Below, in pieces: positions 31,922-39,065 of a DNA stretch of 64,000 nt. Below the pieces are notes generated by a model that ran no database searches, was not told where the DNA came from, and saw only the letters and a list, made by a program, of their open reading frames with translations. The DNA comes from Nocardia concava NBRC 100430 (GTDB lineage Bacteria > Actinomycetota > Actinomycetes > Mycobacteriales > Mycobacteriaceae), in contig NZ_BAFX01000138.1 in the NCBI RefSeq assembly GCF_000308815.1, positions 1 to 64,000 of the forward strand, read 5' to 3'. How positions within the stretch are numbered: the stretch's first letter is position 1; every line of letters begins with the position of its first letter. Both the position numbers and the translations under genes were made by a program.

Positions 31922-32804
31922 GGATGGAGTCCCCACGTTCGGCGAGTACATTCGCCAGCGCCGCACCACCGCGAATCTCACGCGCCCACAACTGGCCTGG
32001 TTGGCCAACCTCTCGGTCCCCTACCTGACCAAGATCGAAGGCGGCGCCAACCCCTCGCGCCGCGTCATCGAATCCCTCGGTACCGCATTGAAACTGCCGA
32101 CCGCCGAGTTCGAGTACTCACTGGTGCTGGCCGAGGGCCCACTGCCGCGCATCGAGGCCGACCACCCCACCCAGGCCGATCAGGAATACCTGGATCTGCT
32201 CAACCCCGCCATCGGCGCCTACACCACCGAACTCTGGGACATCGTCGCCGCCAATGCGGCGCACCGGCAGTACTTCCCCGAACTCGACCCCGGCACCAAC
32301 TACCTGGAATGGCTGATCTTCAATCCGATCTCGCGCACCGTCATGGTGAACTGGGACAGCGAGATCCGCATGGCCGCCGGCCGGTTCCGGCTACAGCTGG
32401 CCCGCAGCGGCGAGAACGAACGCGGCGGGCAGGTACTCGAGAAGTGCCTGACCGATCCGGACTTCGCGCTGATGTGGCGGTCCGATGCCGTCGCCACCGA
32501 GCGCGCCCATCTCATCAAGCTGGTCCGGGATCCACAGACGCTGGCCATCACCGAGTTGCGCATCAATATGTGGCGCACCCAGTCGACGTTGCAATCGTGG
32601 ATGTTGGTGCTCGGCACGACGGTCGATCGACCCACCGCGGTGACCCGTCCGGTGGTGCGCCAGCGGCCCGAATCGTCAAGCCCCATTAACACCATTTCGG
32701 GTCAACAAAACCGACCGGTGCGCCCGGAACAGACTGCCTTAGCTAACGACCCGACCCCGACAAAACCCCTACAGCAAATTGATGGCAATCTTCTGGATGG
32801 GTGA
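31920..32804 (+). CDS. XRE-family regulator with MmyB-like ligand domain
   Basis: A 294-residue regulator. The N-terminal HTH (FGEYIRQRRTTANLTRPQLAWLANLSVPYLTKIEGG, at about residues 7-42) is followed by a segment rich in Glu and a domain resembling the MmyB-like ligand-binding module (NAAHRQYFPELDPGTNYLEWLIFNP, MVNWDSEIRMAAGRFRLQL). The C-terminal 60 residues are Pro/Gln/Ser-rich and probably disordered. MmyB-type regulators control antibiotic or redox-related genes in Streptomyces. The target here is unknown; the divergent small gene is the nearest candidate. Confidence 0.85.
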   Translation: MDGVPTFGEYIRQRRTTANLTRPQLAWLANLSVPYLTKIEGGANPSRRVIESLGTALKLPTAEFEYSLVLAEGPLPRIEADHPTQADQEYLDLLNPAIGAYTTELWDIVAANAAHRQYFPELDPGTNYLEWLIFNPISRTVMVNWDSEIRMAAGRFRLQLARSGENERGGQVLEKCLTDPDFALMWRSDAVATERAHLIKLVRDPQTLAITELRINMWRTQSTLQSWMLVLGTTVDRPTAVTRPVVRQRPESSSPINTISGQQNRPVRPEQTALANDPTPTKPLQQIDGNLLDG

Positions 32805-32842
32805 TCAACGGTCATCAGCCGACCCGTCATGCCGTGCGAAAA

Positions 32843-33928
32843 CTAGCCCGACCAAGTACCGGTGGCGATGAATTCGGCCAGCACCGCGGCCGGCTCGGCC
32901 AAGCTCAGCCCCTGGTCGGCAACCCATTTGTCATTGAAATAGGTTCCGGCATAACGGTCTCCGCCATCACAGAGCAGTGTCACCACGCTGCCGGTGCGCC
33001 CCTCCGCGATCATGTCGGCAATCAGGGCAAACGCACCCCACAGGTTGGTTCCCGTGGAGCCGCCGACCCTACGACCGAGCACCTCGCCCGCATGCCGGGC
33101 GGTCGCCACCGAGGCCGCGTCGGGCACCTCGATCATGCAGTCCACCACGGTCGGCACGAACGACGGTTCCACCCGCGGCCGCCCGATTCCCTCGATCCGC
33201 GAAGGCATTCCGGTCTGATAGCCCAGGTCGTCGACCTCGTAGCCGCCGTAGAAGGCCGAATTCTCCGGATCCACCACGGCCAGCCGGGTCGCGTGCCGCT
33301 TGTAGCGCAGGTAGCGGCCGATGGTCGCGCTGGTGCCGCCGGTGCCCGCGCCCACCACGACCCACTCCGGCACCGGGTGCGTCTCCAAAGTCATCTGCTG
33401 GAAGATGGATTCGGCGATGTTGTTGTTGCCGCGCCAGTCGGTGGCGCGCTCGGCATTGGTGAACTGGTCCATGTAGTGGCCGCCGGTCTCGGCCGCCAAA
33501 CGCGCTGCCTCGGTGTAGATATCGGGAGCGCGCTCGACCAGATGGCATCGCCCGCCCTGCGCCTCGATCAGCGCGAGCTTCTCCGGCGAGGTCTTGGCCG
33601 GGACCACGGCCACGAAGTCCAGGCCCAGCATCCTGGCGAAATACGCCTCGCTGATGGCGGTCGAACCCGACGAAGCCTCCACCACCGTGGTGCCTTCGGT
33701 GACCCAGCCGTTACAGATGGCGTACAGGAACAGCGATCTCGCCAGGCGGTGCTTGAGACTGCCTGTCGGATGTGTGGATTCGTCCTTCAGATAAAGCTGA
33801 ATGCCCCATTCGGTGGGCAGGGGGTAGCGCAGCAAATGCGTGTCCGCGCTGCGCTGGGTGTCGGCGTCGATGAGCCGGACGGCATTGTCGACCCAGTCCC
33901 GGGGTGCGCTGCGATCGCAGCGCTTCAC
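32843..33928 (-). CDS. PLP-dependent cysteine synthase/desulfhydrase family protein (Cds1-like)
   Basis: A 361-residue fold-type II PLP enzyme. The PLP lysine is Lys59 in DESTHPTGSLKHRLA, the phosphate-binding loop is GAGTGGTSATIGRYLR, and EASSGSTAIS corresponds to the substrate loop. It resembles M. tuberculosis Rv3684, described as the L-cysteine desulfhydrase Cds1, better than CysK or CysM; the extra length and the Asp/Glu-rich middle fit. It may degrade cysteine to H2S, pyruvate and ammonia. Its ATG overlaps the stop of the DUF4229 gene by 4 nt. Confidence 0.85.
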   Translation of the reverse strand: MKRCDRSAPRDWVDNAVRLIDADTQRSADTHLLRYPLPTEWGIQLYLKDESTHPTGSLKHRLARSLFLYAICNGWVTEGTTVVEASSGSTAISEAYFARMLGLDFVAVVPAKTSPEKLALIEAQGGRCHLVERAPDIYTEAARLAAETGGHYMDQFTNAERATDWRGNNNIAESIFQQMTLETHPVPEWVVVGAGTGGTSATIGRYLRYKRHATRLAVVDPENSAFYGGYEVDDLGYQTGMPSRIEGIGRPRVEPSFVPTVVDCMIEVPDAASVATARHAGEVLGRRVGGSTGTNLWGAFALIADMIAEGRTGSVVTLLCDGGDRYAGTYFNDKWVADQGLSLAEPAAVLAEFIATGTWSG

Positions 33929-34236
33929 TGCTCGTCCTTGCCCTGCAGCCGCGACATCAGCTGCTCACGGTCCTTGCGGCGCTTGGCGTCCACCGCGGCG
34001 ATGTCCCGGTTGACCTGCGCGCGCAGCTTCTTGAACAGCACCAGCGACAGCGGCATGGCGATGAGCAGGCCGAACAGCAGGGCGACGATGAGCGGGATGG
34101 AAACCTGCACGGCCGCGGCCACACCCATGATGACGGCGGTGATGACGGCGACCAGCCCGAGCCGGGCCACCGTGTAGAGGGCCAGGTTTCGCGCCAGGCG
34201 GCGGCCCGCGCTGGGGGCCGGGGTTGCGTCACTCAC
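33925..34236 (-). CDS. DUF4229 membrane protein
   Basis: A 103-residue protein with two transmembrane helices (about 20-45 and 47-70), YTVARLGLVAVITAVIMG at the first, and a basic coiled-coil-like tail (VNRDIAAVDAKRRKDREQL). It matches the actinobacterial DUF4229 family, Rv0531 in my recollection. Function unknown. In mycobacteria it lies near the ccsA genes; here it is coupled (ATGA overlap) to the Cds1-like gene. Confidence 0.82.
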   Translation of the reverse strand: MSDATPAPSAGRRLARNLALYTVARLGLVAVITAVIMGVAAAVQVSIPLIVALLFGLLIAMPLSLVLFKKLRAQVNRDIAAVDAKRRKDREQLMSRLQGKDEQ

Positions 34237-34333
34237 GCAGAACAGCGTAGGTGACCGGGTAGCGGCGGCCGCCGGTGGCCTGAAGGTCGCTGGAGATTCG
34301 CTGGGCCGGGGTCAAACGTGACTGTAAACACAT

Positions 34334-34347
34334 AACGGATATCCGTT
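34334..34347. promoter_or_regulatory. Perfect 14-bp palindrome in the DUF4229/bldC intergenic region
   Basis: AACGGATATCCGTT lies in an AT-richer stretch of the 220-bp divergent region, 98 nt from the DUF4229 start and 110 nt from the bldC start. Its regulator is unknown. Confidence 0.4.
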
Positions 34348-34456
34348 TTGTCTATTACTCCCCCTTTACCAAAGCGAGACCGTTCGAACACCCGGGGGTC
34401 GCGGTGCAACGATGTCGCTACTGATGAGGGATCTGTCGAAACGGAAAGGTTTGCGA

Positions 34457-34687
34457 ATGACTGCGTTCACCGCGGCGAGCCGCGCATTGGGTTCCGTCAA
34501 CGGCCAGGACAGCTTGCTCACTCCTGGCCAAGTCGCTGCCCTGTTCCACGTTGACCCGAAGACCGTGACCCGATGGGCTCACGCGGGTCGGCTGGGCTCC
34601 CTGCGGACTCCGGGCGGCCACCGCCGGTTCCGCGAATCCGAAGTCATGCAACTCCTGCGGTCCCTCACCACCGAGGCCCGCGTGTAA
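34457..34687 (+). CDS. bldC: BldC-family MerR-like developmental regulator
   Basis: A 76-residue protein that is essentially one MerR-type winged HTH: LLTPGQVAALFHVDPKTVTRWAHAGRLGSLRTPGGHRRFRESEV (about residues 22-64), typical of BldC. In Streptomyces BldC binds direct repeats and delays differentiation; in nocardioform bacteria its role is not clear. The ATG at 34457 has GGAAAGG 7 nt upstream; the frame continues to 34412 without a better start. Confidence 0.9.
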   Translation: MTAFTAASRALGSVNGQDSLLTPGQVAALFHVDPKTVTRWAHAGRLGSLRTPGGHRRFRESEVMQLLRSLTTEARV

Positions 34688-34790
34688 CACCCATTCATTT
34701 CCAGGGTTTGCCGCATTTCAGGGTTTACAGCCCGCTTCACGTGCCCCGGGTACGCACTCGGATTACCCTCGTTGTCAGGAGGTGAGCGAC

Positions 34791-34979
34791 GTGACGTACC
34801 TGTTGGCACTCATCGCGGTGGTGGCGATCGCGATGCTGTGCTGGAAGGCTTTCGGCCCCCAGCGATCGGCCGGCATCGGCCCAGCACCCGCTCGGCGCAA
34901 CCGCATCATCGGTCCCGAAGACGATCCGGATTTCCTCGCCAAGCTCTCGCGAGAGCATCGCGACGGCGAATCCACCTGA
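34791..34979 (+). CDS. Small single-TM membrane protein
   Basis: A 62-residue protein: one N-terminal transmembrane helix (TYLLALIAVVAIAMLCW), then a short Arg/Pro-rich part and an acidic C-terminus (EDDPDFLAKLSREHR). Function unknown. The GTG at 34791 is preceded 8 nt upstream by a perfect AGGAGG (34777-34782); the GTG at 34782 overlaps that site and is therefore less likely. It follows bldC by about 100 nt. Confidence 0.7.
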   Translation: MTYLLALIAVVAIAMLCWKAFGPQRSAGIGPAPARRNRIIGPEDDPDFLAKLSREHRDGEST

Positions 34980-35025
34980 ATTACCGAAGCTCGCCAACCA
35001 GTTAGCCAATAGACAGATGTGACCT

Positions 35026-35063
35026 GTCCCCCGCGGATCCGCGCCGGCGCACCCGCGGGGGAC
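35026..35063. terminator. Hairpin terminator between convergent genes
   Basis: Perfect 11-bp stem (GTCCCCCGCGG and complement), 16-nt loop, followed on the plus strand by GCGTCGTTTT. It closes the small membrane gene and lies 10 nt from the end of the convergent Dabb gene. Confidence 0.8.
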
Positions 35064-35072
35064 GCGTCGTTT

Positions 35073-35474
35073 TCAGGCGAACACGAGCTCGGGAATCGTC
35101 GCCATCAACTCCTCCCACTCCGGGTACAGCTCGACCTTGCGCCGATGCAGCGCCTCGATCTTGGCGGCCAGCTGTGGGTCCGGATCATCCGAAAGGTCCG
35201 GTCCGATCACCAGTTTCGCGAAATGCGGCGCGATCTCCGGATCCCCGGCCAGGTGCACCGGGTCGTGTAGATAGCGCTCGAGGGCGTCGAGATCCTCGAT
35301 GCCCACGCAGAACGCGTGCGTGAGTCCCGACGCGGGATCGCCGAGGTCTTGCCCGACGGTCGAGAAACTGACCGAATCCACCGAGGCCGTGCGGCGCATG
35401 GCCGCGAGCACCTCGTTGCGCTGCTCCTCGGTCGTCTCATCGCGGAACCGGAACCGCAGTACGTGCACGATCAT
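35073..35474 (-). CDS. Dabb (stress-responsive alpha/beta barrel) protein
   Basis: A 133-residue protein of the Dabb family (PF07876-like): MIVHVLRFRFRDETTEEQRNEVLAAMR at the start, GLTHAFCVGIEDLDALERYLHDPVH in the middle. These ferredoxin-like dimers include cyclases and stress proteins; function here unknown. It diverges from a TetR gene and the intergenic region has two identical-type palindromes, so it is probably repressed by that TetR. Confidence 0.85.
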   Translation of the reverse strand: MIVHVLRFRFRDETTEEQRNEVLAAMRRTASVDSVSFSTVGQDLGDPASGLTHAFCVGIEDLDALERYLHDPVHLAGDPEIAPHFAKLVIGPDLSDDPDPQLAAKIEALHRRKVELYPEWEELMATIPELVFA

Positions 35475-35488
35475 GCCAACTCCTTCGA

Positions 35489-35506
35489 TTGAACTTGCCG
35501 GTTCAA
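35489..35506. promoter_or_regulatory. TetR operator copy 1 (Dabb side)
   Basis: TTGAACTTGCCGGTTCAA: 6-bp arms TTGAAC/GTTCAA around 6 bp, extended by an outer A-T pair. It is 15 nt from the Dabb ATG. Confidence 0.65.
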
Positions 35507-35538
35507 TTTTTGAGACCGGTAAGTCAAAGTAGACAACA

Positions 35539-35556
35539 TTGAACCCATTGGTTCAA
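35539..35556. promoter_or_regulatory. TetR operator copy 2 (tetR side)
   Basis: TTGAACCCATTGGTTCAA, part of a 20-bp palindrome with perfect 8-bp arms. It is exactly 50 bp from copy 1 and 30 nt from the tetR start. Confidence 0.65.
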
Positions 35557-35585
35557 TAGGGCGAACGCGTCGGTAGGATGAACCG

Positions 35586-36209
35586 GTGACCACAGCGAAG
35601 GCGAGCCGCGGCCGGATCGACAAGCGGCAGGCGATTCTCGAGGCGGCGCTGACCGTCTTCGCGCGGCGCGGCTACGCGCAGGCCTGCGTCCAGGAGATCG
35701 CCGACGCGGCCGCCGTCGCCAAGCCGACCGTCTACAACCACCTCACGGACAAGGAAACCCTGTTCCGCGAGGCGATTTCGGCCGCGGCGGAGACCGTCGG
35801 GGAGCAGGCGCTGACCGCACTCGAGCCGCTGCGCGAACCCGGCGAACTGGATGCGGCGCTCGGCGAGACCGCCCTCCTACTGCTGCGCGCCTGCTCCGAC
35901 GACCGCGCCCTGGCCCTGCACCGGCTCACCTACGCGCAGGCCGCGGACTTCCCGGACCTGGTCGACACCGTGCTGACACGCACCACGATCCGGCTGCGCG
36001 AAACGCTCGCCGACCGGCTGGCCCGCCTGGCCCTGGCCGGTCGGCTGCGGCACGGCGATCCGGCCGTCGCGGCCGAACAGTTCCTCGCGCTGCTCAGCGG
36101 TCCGCTGGAAATCCGCTCACGACAAGGCAATCGGACCGTTCCGGCGGCCGAATTGCGGGCCGTCGCCGAGGCGGCCACCGACACCTTCCTGCGGGCCTAT
36201 CGCGCCTGA
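35586..36209 (+). CDS. TetR/AcrR-family repressor, divergent from the Dabb gene
   Basis: A 207-residue regulator with the N-terminal HTH at about residues 30-60 (VQEIADAAAVAKPTVYNHLTDKETLF) and a helical effector domain (RALALHRLTYAQAADFPDL). The GTG at 35586 is the start. The two TTGAAC-N6-GTTCAA palindromes in the 111-bp intergenic region indicate dual autoregulation and control of the Dabb gene. The inducer is unknown. Confidence 0.9.
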   Translation: MTTAKASRGRIDKRQAILEAALTVFARRGYAQACVQEIADAAAVAKPTVYNHLTDKETLFREAISAAAETVGEQALTALEPLREPGELDAALGETALLLLRACSDDRALALHRLTYAQAADFPDLVDTVLTRTTIRLRETLADRLARLALAGRLRHGDPAVAAEQFLALLSGPLEIRSRQGNRTVPAAELRAVAEAATDTFLRAYRA

Positions 36210-36272
36210 GTATTCCGGGGTCATACTGAGCAAGTCTTGTTCCACAGCGGTTCCCGTTCGGGAGGTACCACG

Positions 36273-36446
36273 ATGGAGCGTCAACAGAATCTGTCCCAGG
36301 ATGCCCGCCGCAAGGTCGGCGACGAACAGGCCGCCGCACGGCGGGCCGAGCGCCGCGATCAACTGTCGGACCGGAATCTGATCCTCCGGGAGTCGGGCGG
36401 GGATTACGAAGCGCCCACGCGGCTCGATTTCATGGCCGACGCCTAG
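36273..36446 (+). CDS. Small charged hypothetical protein
   Basis: A 57-residue protein rich in Arg, Glu and Asp (QDARRKVGDEQAAARRAERRDQLSDR), probably one long helix with an acidic tail. GGAGG 7 nt upstream of the ATG strongly supports translation. Function unknown. Its stop overlaps the stop of the convergent tetR gene by 4 bp (CTAG). Confidence 0.65.
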   Translation: MERQQNLSQDARRKVGDEQAAARRAERRDQLSDRNLILRESGGDYEAPTRLDFMADA

Positions 36447-37006
36447 CGCTCGAAGCGGTGCCGGACCAGATCGATCCCGGACCGGGACATGCGATCGAAG
36501 GGGTCGATCGTCCCTTCGGCGCGGCACAGCACATGCGCGCCCTGTAACAGGGTCAACAGCGTGGTGGCGAGGTCCGCGGCGGCGGCTGGCTCGACACCGG
36601 CGGCCGTGAGGCGCTCGGCGAGAGTCGTTGTCCAGGAATCGAATGCGGTCGCCGCCACGGTGCGCAGGTCACCACCGTCCGGATCGATGGTGACGGCGGC
36701 GACGGCACAGCCCGCACCGCCGGCGGAGGCCTCGACGACCGGGCGGACCATGGCGAAGAAGGCCTCGACCAGGCCGACCGGATCGGCGGCTGGGAGCGCG
36801 GCGAGATGTGCGCGGACCTGATCGCCGTTGCGGGCGGCCGCGGTGGCCACCAATTCCTGCTTGCCGCCGGGGAAGTGGTGGTAGATCGCGCCGCGCGCGG
36901 CGCCGCTGGCATCCAGGACGGCGGTGAAGGACATGCCCGCCACGCCCTTCTGCTGCAGCGCGTCGATGGCCGCGTCGATCATGCGATCGCGGGTGGTCGC
37001 CGCCAT
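36443..37006 (-). CDS. TetR/AcrR-family repressor, divergent from the tautomerase
   Basis: A 187-residue regulator: TTRDRMIDAAIDALQQKGVAGMSFTAVLDASGAARGAIYHHFPGGKQEL covers the HTH at about residues 4-50, and the rest is a TetR_C-type helical domain similar to LmrA/YxaF-like repressors (AFFAMVRPVVEASAGGAGC). The ATG at 37006 has GGGAGA 7 nt upstream. Palindromes with CTAGTAC half-sites fill the region to the divergent tautomerase gene. The ligand is unknown. Confidence 0.9.
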   Translation of the reverse strand: MAATTRDRMIDAAIDALQQKGVAGMSFTAVLDASGAARGAIYHHFPGGKQELVATAAARNGDQVRAHLAALPAADPVGLVEAFFAMVRPVVEASAGGAGCAVAAVTIDPDGGDLRTVAATAFDSWTTTLAERLTAAGVEPAAAADLATTLLTLLQGAHVLCRAEGTIDPFDRMSRSGIDLVRHRFER

Positions 37007-37026
37007 GGATTTCTCCCAACCGTTGA

Positions 37027-37077
37027 CTAGTACGGCCATCCTAGTACACACTCGACTCGCTAGTACGTGCGTACTAG
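37027..37077. promoter_or_regulatory. CTAGTAC operator cluster between tetR and the tautomerase gene
   Basis: A perfect 18-bp palindrome CTAGTACGTGCGTACTAG lies at 37060-37077, and two further CTAGTAC half-sites occur in direct orientation at 37027-37033 and 37041-37047. This is the probable binding region of the adjacent TetR. Confidence 0.65.
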
Positions 37078-37099
37078 TAAATCGAGAACGGAGCCTTCC

Positions 37100-37522
37100 G
37101 TGCCCATCACCGTCACCGCGCCCCGCGGAGTCCTCACCGACCGCGGCGAACGCGACATCCTTCCCGCCCTGACCGCCGCACTGGCCCAGATCAGCGGCGG
37201 CAGCGGCAATGACTTCTTCACCGGAATCATCGGGGGCACAGTGCATCTGCTGCCGCCGGGCGATATCTACGCGGGCGGGGTGAACCGGCCGATTGTGATG
37301 GTCGAGCTGAAGCTGCCCAATATCGGGCTGCCCGATCCGGCCTCGCGCGCGGCGTTCATCGTCGCGGCGACCGATATCGTCACGGGTCATACCGCGGAAG
37401 GCCATCGGCGCGAGGACATTTGGGTCAATATCGTCAACGCGCCCGACGGGGGTTGGGGTATCGGCGGGCGCGCCTATACCGGCGAGGCGCTGATCGCCGC
37501 GGTCACGGCCGCCGCACACTGA
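37100..37522 (+). CDS. Tautomerase-superfamily protein
   Basis: A 140-residue protein starting M-P-ITVTAPRGVLTDRGERD; removal of the initiator would expose Pro1, the catalytic base of the tautomerase superfamily. Near the C-terminus EDIWVNIVNAPDGGWGIGGRAYTG matches the family end. The GTG at 37100 has GGAG 6 nt upstream. Substrate unknown; the family includes 4-oxalocrotonate tautomerases, dehalogenases and MIF-like proteins. It is probably repressed by the divergent TetR. Confidence 0.8.
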   Translation: MPITVTAPRGVLTDRGERDILPALTAALAQISGGSGNDFFTGIIGGTVHLLPPGDIYAGGVNRPIVMVELKLPNIGLPDPASRAAFIVAATDIVTGHTAEGHRREDIWVNIVNAPDGGWGIGGRAYTGEALIAAVTAAAH

Positions 37523-37566
37523 GATGACTGCCCGCGCTGACACGAACGTCCGTGTCCTGAAACGAC

Positions 37567-37603
37567 TTCGGGGCGGGGAGGAATCACCCTCGCCCGCCCC
37601 GAA
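37567..37603. terminator. Hairpin terminator between the tautomerase gene and kshA
   Basis: 11-bp stem TTCGGGGCGGG with its complement at 37593-37603, extended inward by GAGG/CCTC. It serves both convergent genes. A smaller inverted repeat (GACACG/CGTGTC) lies 12 nt upstream of it. Confidence 0.8.
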
Positions 37604-37614
37604 TTTCGGTCGCG

Positions 37615-38805
37615 TCAGTTGCTGAGCGCGTCCTCTTCGGCCTTGCGCCTGAGGTTTTCGGCTACCTCGGCCTCCCAGGCCTGGTTGGCCTTGGTGGTGT
37701 CGACTTCGAATTCGAAGCGCTGCACCGACTTCGGGTCGATATCGGCGACGTCCACGTAGAACTGCTCGTACCAGCGGCGCAGCTGGTAGACCGGGCCGTC
37801 CTCCTCGGTGAGCAGCGGATTCTCGATCTTGGACTTGTGCTTCCAGATCTCGACGTCCTGCAGGAAGCCCTCGCCGATGCCCTTGGTCATCTTGGCGGCG
37901 ATCCGATCGGCGGCGGCATCGTCGATACCGGTCGGCTTGCGGACCGACATGCCGTACTGCAGCACGAAGGCGTCCTGCGAGATCGGGTAGTGGCAGTTGA
38001 TCAGCACGGTCTCGAGCTCGAAGCCGCTGTAGTTGTTGATCAGCGGATTGACCATGTAGGACGGGCCGAAGTAGGAGGCCACCGACTTCAGCGTCGAATT
38101 GCCGCCGTACTGGGTGGCCATGCCCTTGTCGGGGCGGGCCGTGGAGTCCAGGTACTGGGTCGCGACATGGCCCTCGAAGACGTTCTTGAAGAACGTCGGG
38201 TAGGCGAAGTGGATATAGAAGAAGTGCGCCATATCCACGACGTTGTCGATGATCTCGCGGCAGTTGGAGCCCTCGATCACCATGGACTCCCAGGTCCAGT
38301 CGGTCCAGCCGTCGGCCAGCGACTCCGAGCCGCTGCCGTCGGCATTGGTGAACGGGCCCTCGATATAGGGGATCGTCACCTCGTCCGGCGGCGGGTTGCC
38401 CTCGTGGTCGTGCCACACGAACAGCTGACCGTTGCGCTCCAACGTGATCCACGAACGGGTGCGGGCCAGCGGCGGGACGCGCCGGGCGTACGGAATCCCG
38501 GTGCATTTGCCATTGCCGCCCCAGCGCCAGTCGTGGAACGGGCAGGCGATCGAATCGCCCTTGATCTCACCCATGCTCAGGTCGCCGCCGAGGTGGCGGC
38601 AGTAGGAGTCGAGCACGTGCAGCTCGCCCTTGCTGTCGGCGAAGATCACCAGCTTGGTTCCGAACGCCGACACCTGATGCGGCTTGCCGTCCCGGAACGA
38701 CTTGGCCAGCCCGAGACAGTGCCAGCCCCGGGCGTAGCGGGTCGGTGCGGTACCCACATCGATCTCGCGGACCTTACCGACGCGACCCTGCGGCGCCACT
38801 GCCAT
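37615..38805 (-). CDS. kshA: KshA, 3-ketosteroid 9-alpha-monooxygenase oxygenase subunit
   Basis: A 396-residue Rieske oxygenase that hydroxylates C9 of androstenedione-type steroids during ring opening; it needs the reductase KshB. The Rieske [2Fe-2S] ligands are Cys69-x-His71 and Cys88-x2-His91 (CPFHDWRWGG); the mononuclear iron site includes His194 and His199 in NVVDMAHFFYIHF. Close similarity to known KshA continues through FFKNVFEGHVATQYLDS. The ATG at 38805 has GGGGAGG 6 nt upstream. A KstR operator lies 24 nt further upstream. No other steroid genes are in the window, so this may be a secondary KshA paralog. Confidence 0.93.
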   Translation of the reverse strand: MAVAPQGRVGKVREIDVGTAPTRYARGWHCLGLAKSFRDGKPHQVSAFGTKLVIFADSKGELHVLDSYCRHLGGDLSMGEIKGDSIACPFHDWRWGGNGKCTGIPYARRVPPLARTRSWITLERNGQLFVWHDHEGNPPPDEVTIPYIEGPFTNADGSGSESLADGWTDWTWESMVIEGSNCREIIDNVVDMAHFFYIHFAYPTFFKNVFEGHVATQYLDSTARPDKGMATQYGGNSTLKSVASYFGPSYMVNPLINNYSGFELETVLINCHYPISQDAFVLQYGMSVRKPTGIDDAAADRIAAKMTKGIGEGFLQDVEIWKHKSKIENPLLTEEDGPVYQLRRWYEQFYVDVADIDPKSVQRFEFEVDTTKANQAWEAEVAENLRRKAEEDALSN

Positions 38806-38828
38806 GATGAGCCTCCCCATCGAAAAAC

Positions 38829-38842
38829 TAGAACGTGTTCTA
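38829..38842 (-). promoter_or_regulatory. KstR operator at kshA
   Basis: TAGAACGTGTTCTA is a perfect 14-bp palindrome and fits the published KstR motif TnnAACnnGTTnnA. On the minus strand it overlaps a TTAGAA -10-like hexamer, consistent with repression relieved by steroid catabolism intermediates. Confidence 0.85.
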
Positions 38843-39065
38843 ATCACTGACGCTTAATACGGTACAACGTGCCGGTACCCACCGGTAGGGGCTCCCGAGA
38901 AGAAGATTCGCCGGGCAAGCCCCCGAAAGCCGGGGGCGACCGCCGGCCCCGGGCCGCGATAATCTGCCGAAAGCGATGCGAAACGATCGCGATTCACAGT
39001 AGAGTCGGCGCCCGGCCCCGCCGAAATTCGGTTTCCGCCGGGTGTTTCGCGTTCTCGGGAGGAAG

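Noticed and set aside
36443..38506. 687-codon minus-strand frame joining the TetR gene to the kshA region
   Set aside because: The part beyond 37006 is kshA in a wrong frame and the opposite strand of the tautomerase gene; the TetR starts at the ATG with a ribosome site at 37006.
38919..38937. 7-bp hairpin GCCCCCG/CGGGGGC between kshA and the GT39 gene
   Set aside because: Too short in a high-GC background and placed at the 5' side of both genes; no basis to call it an attenuator.
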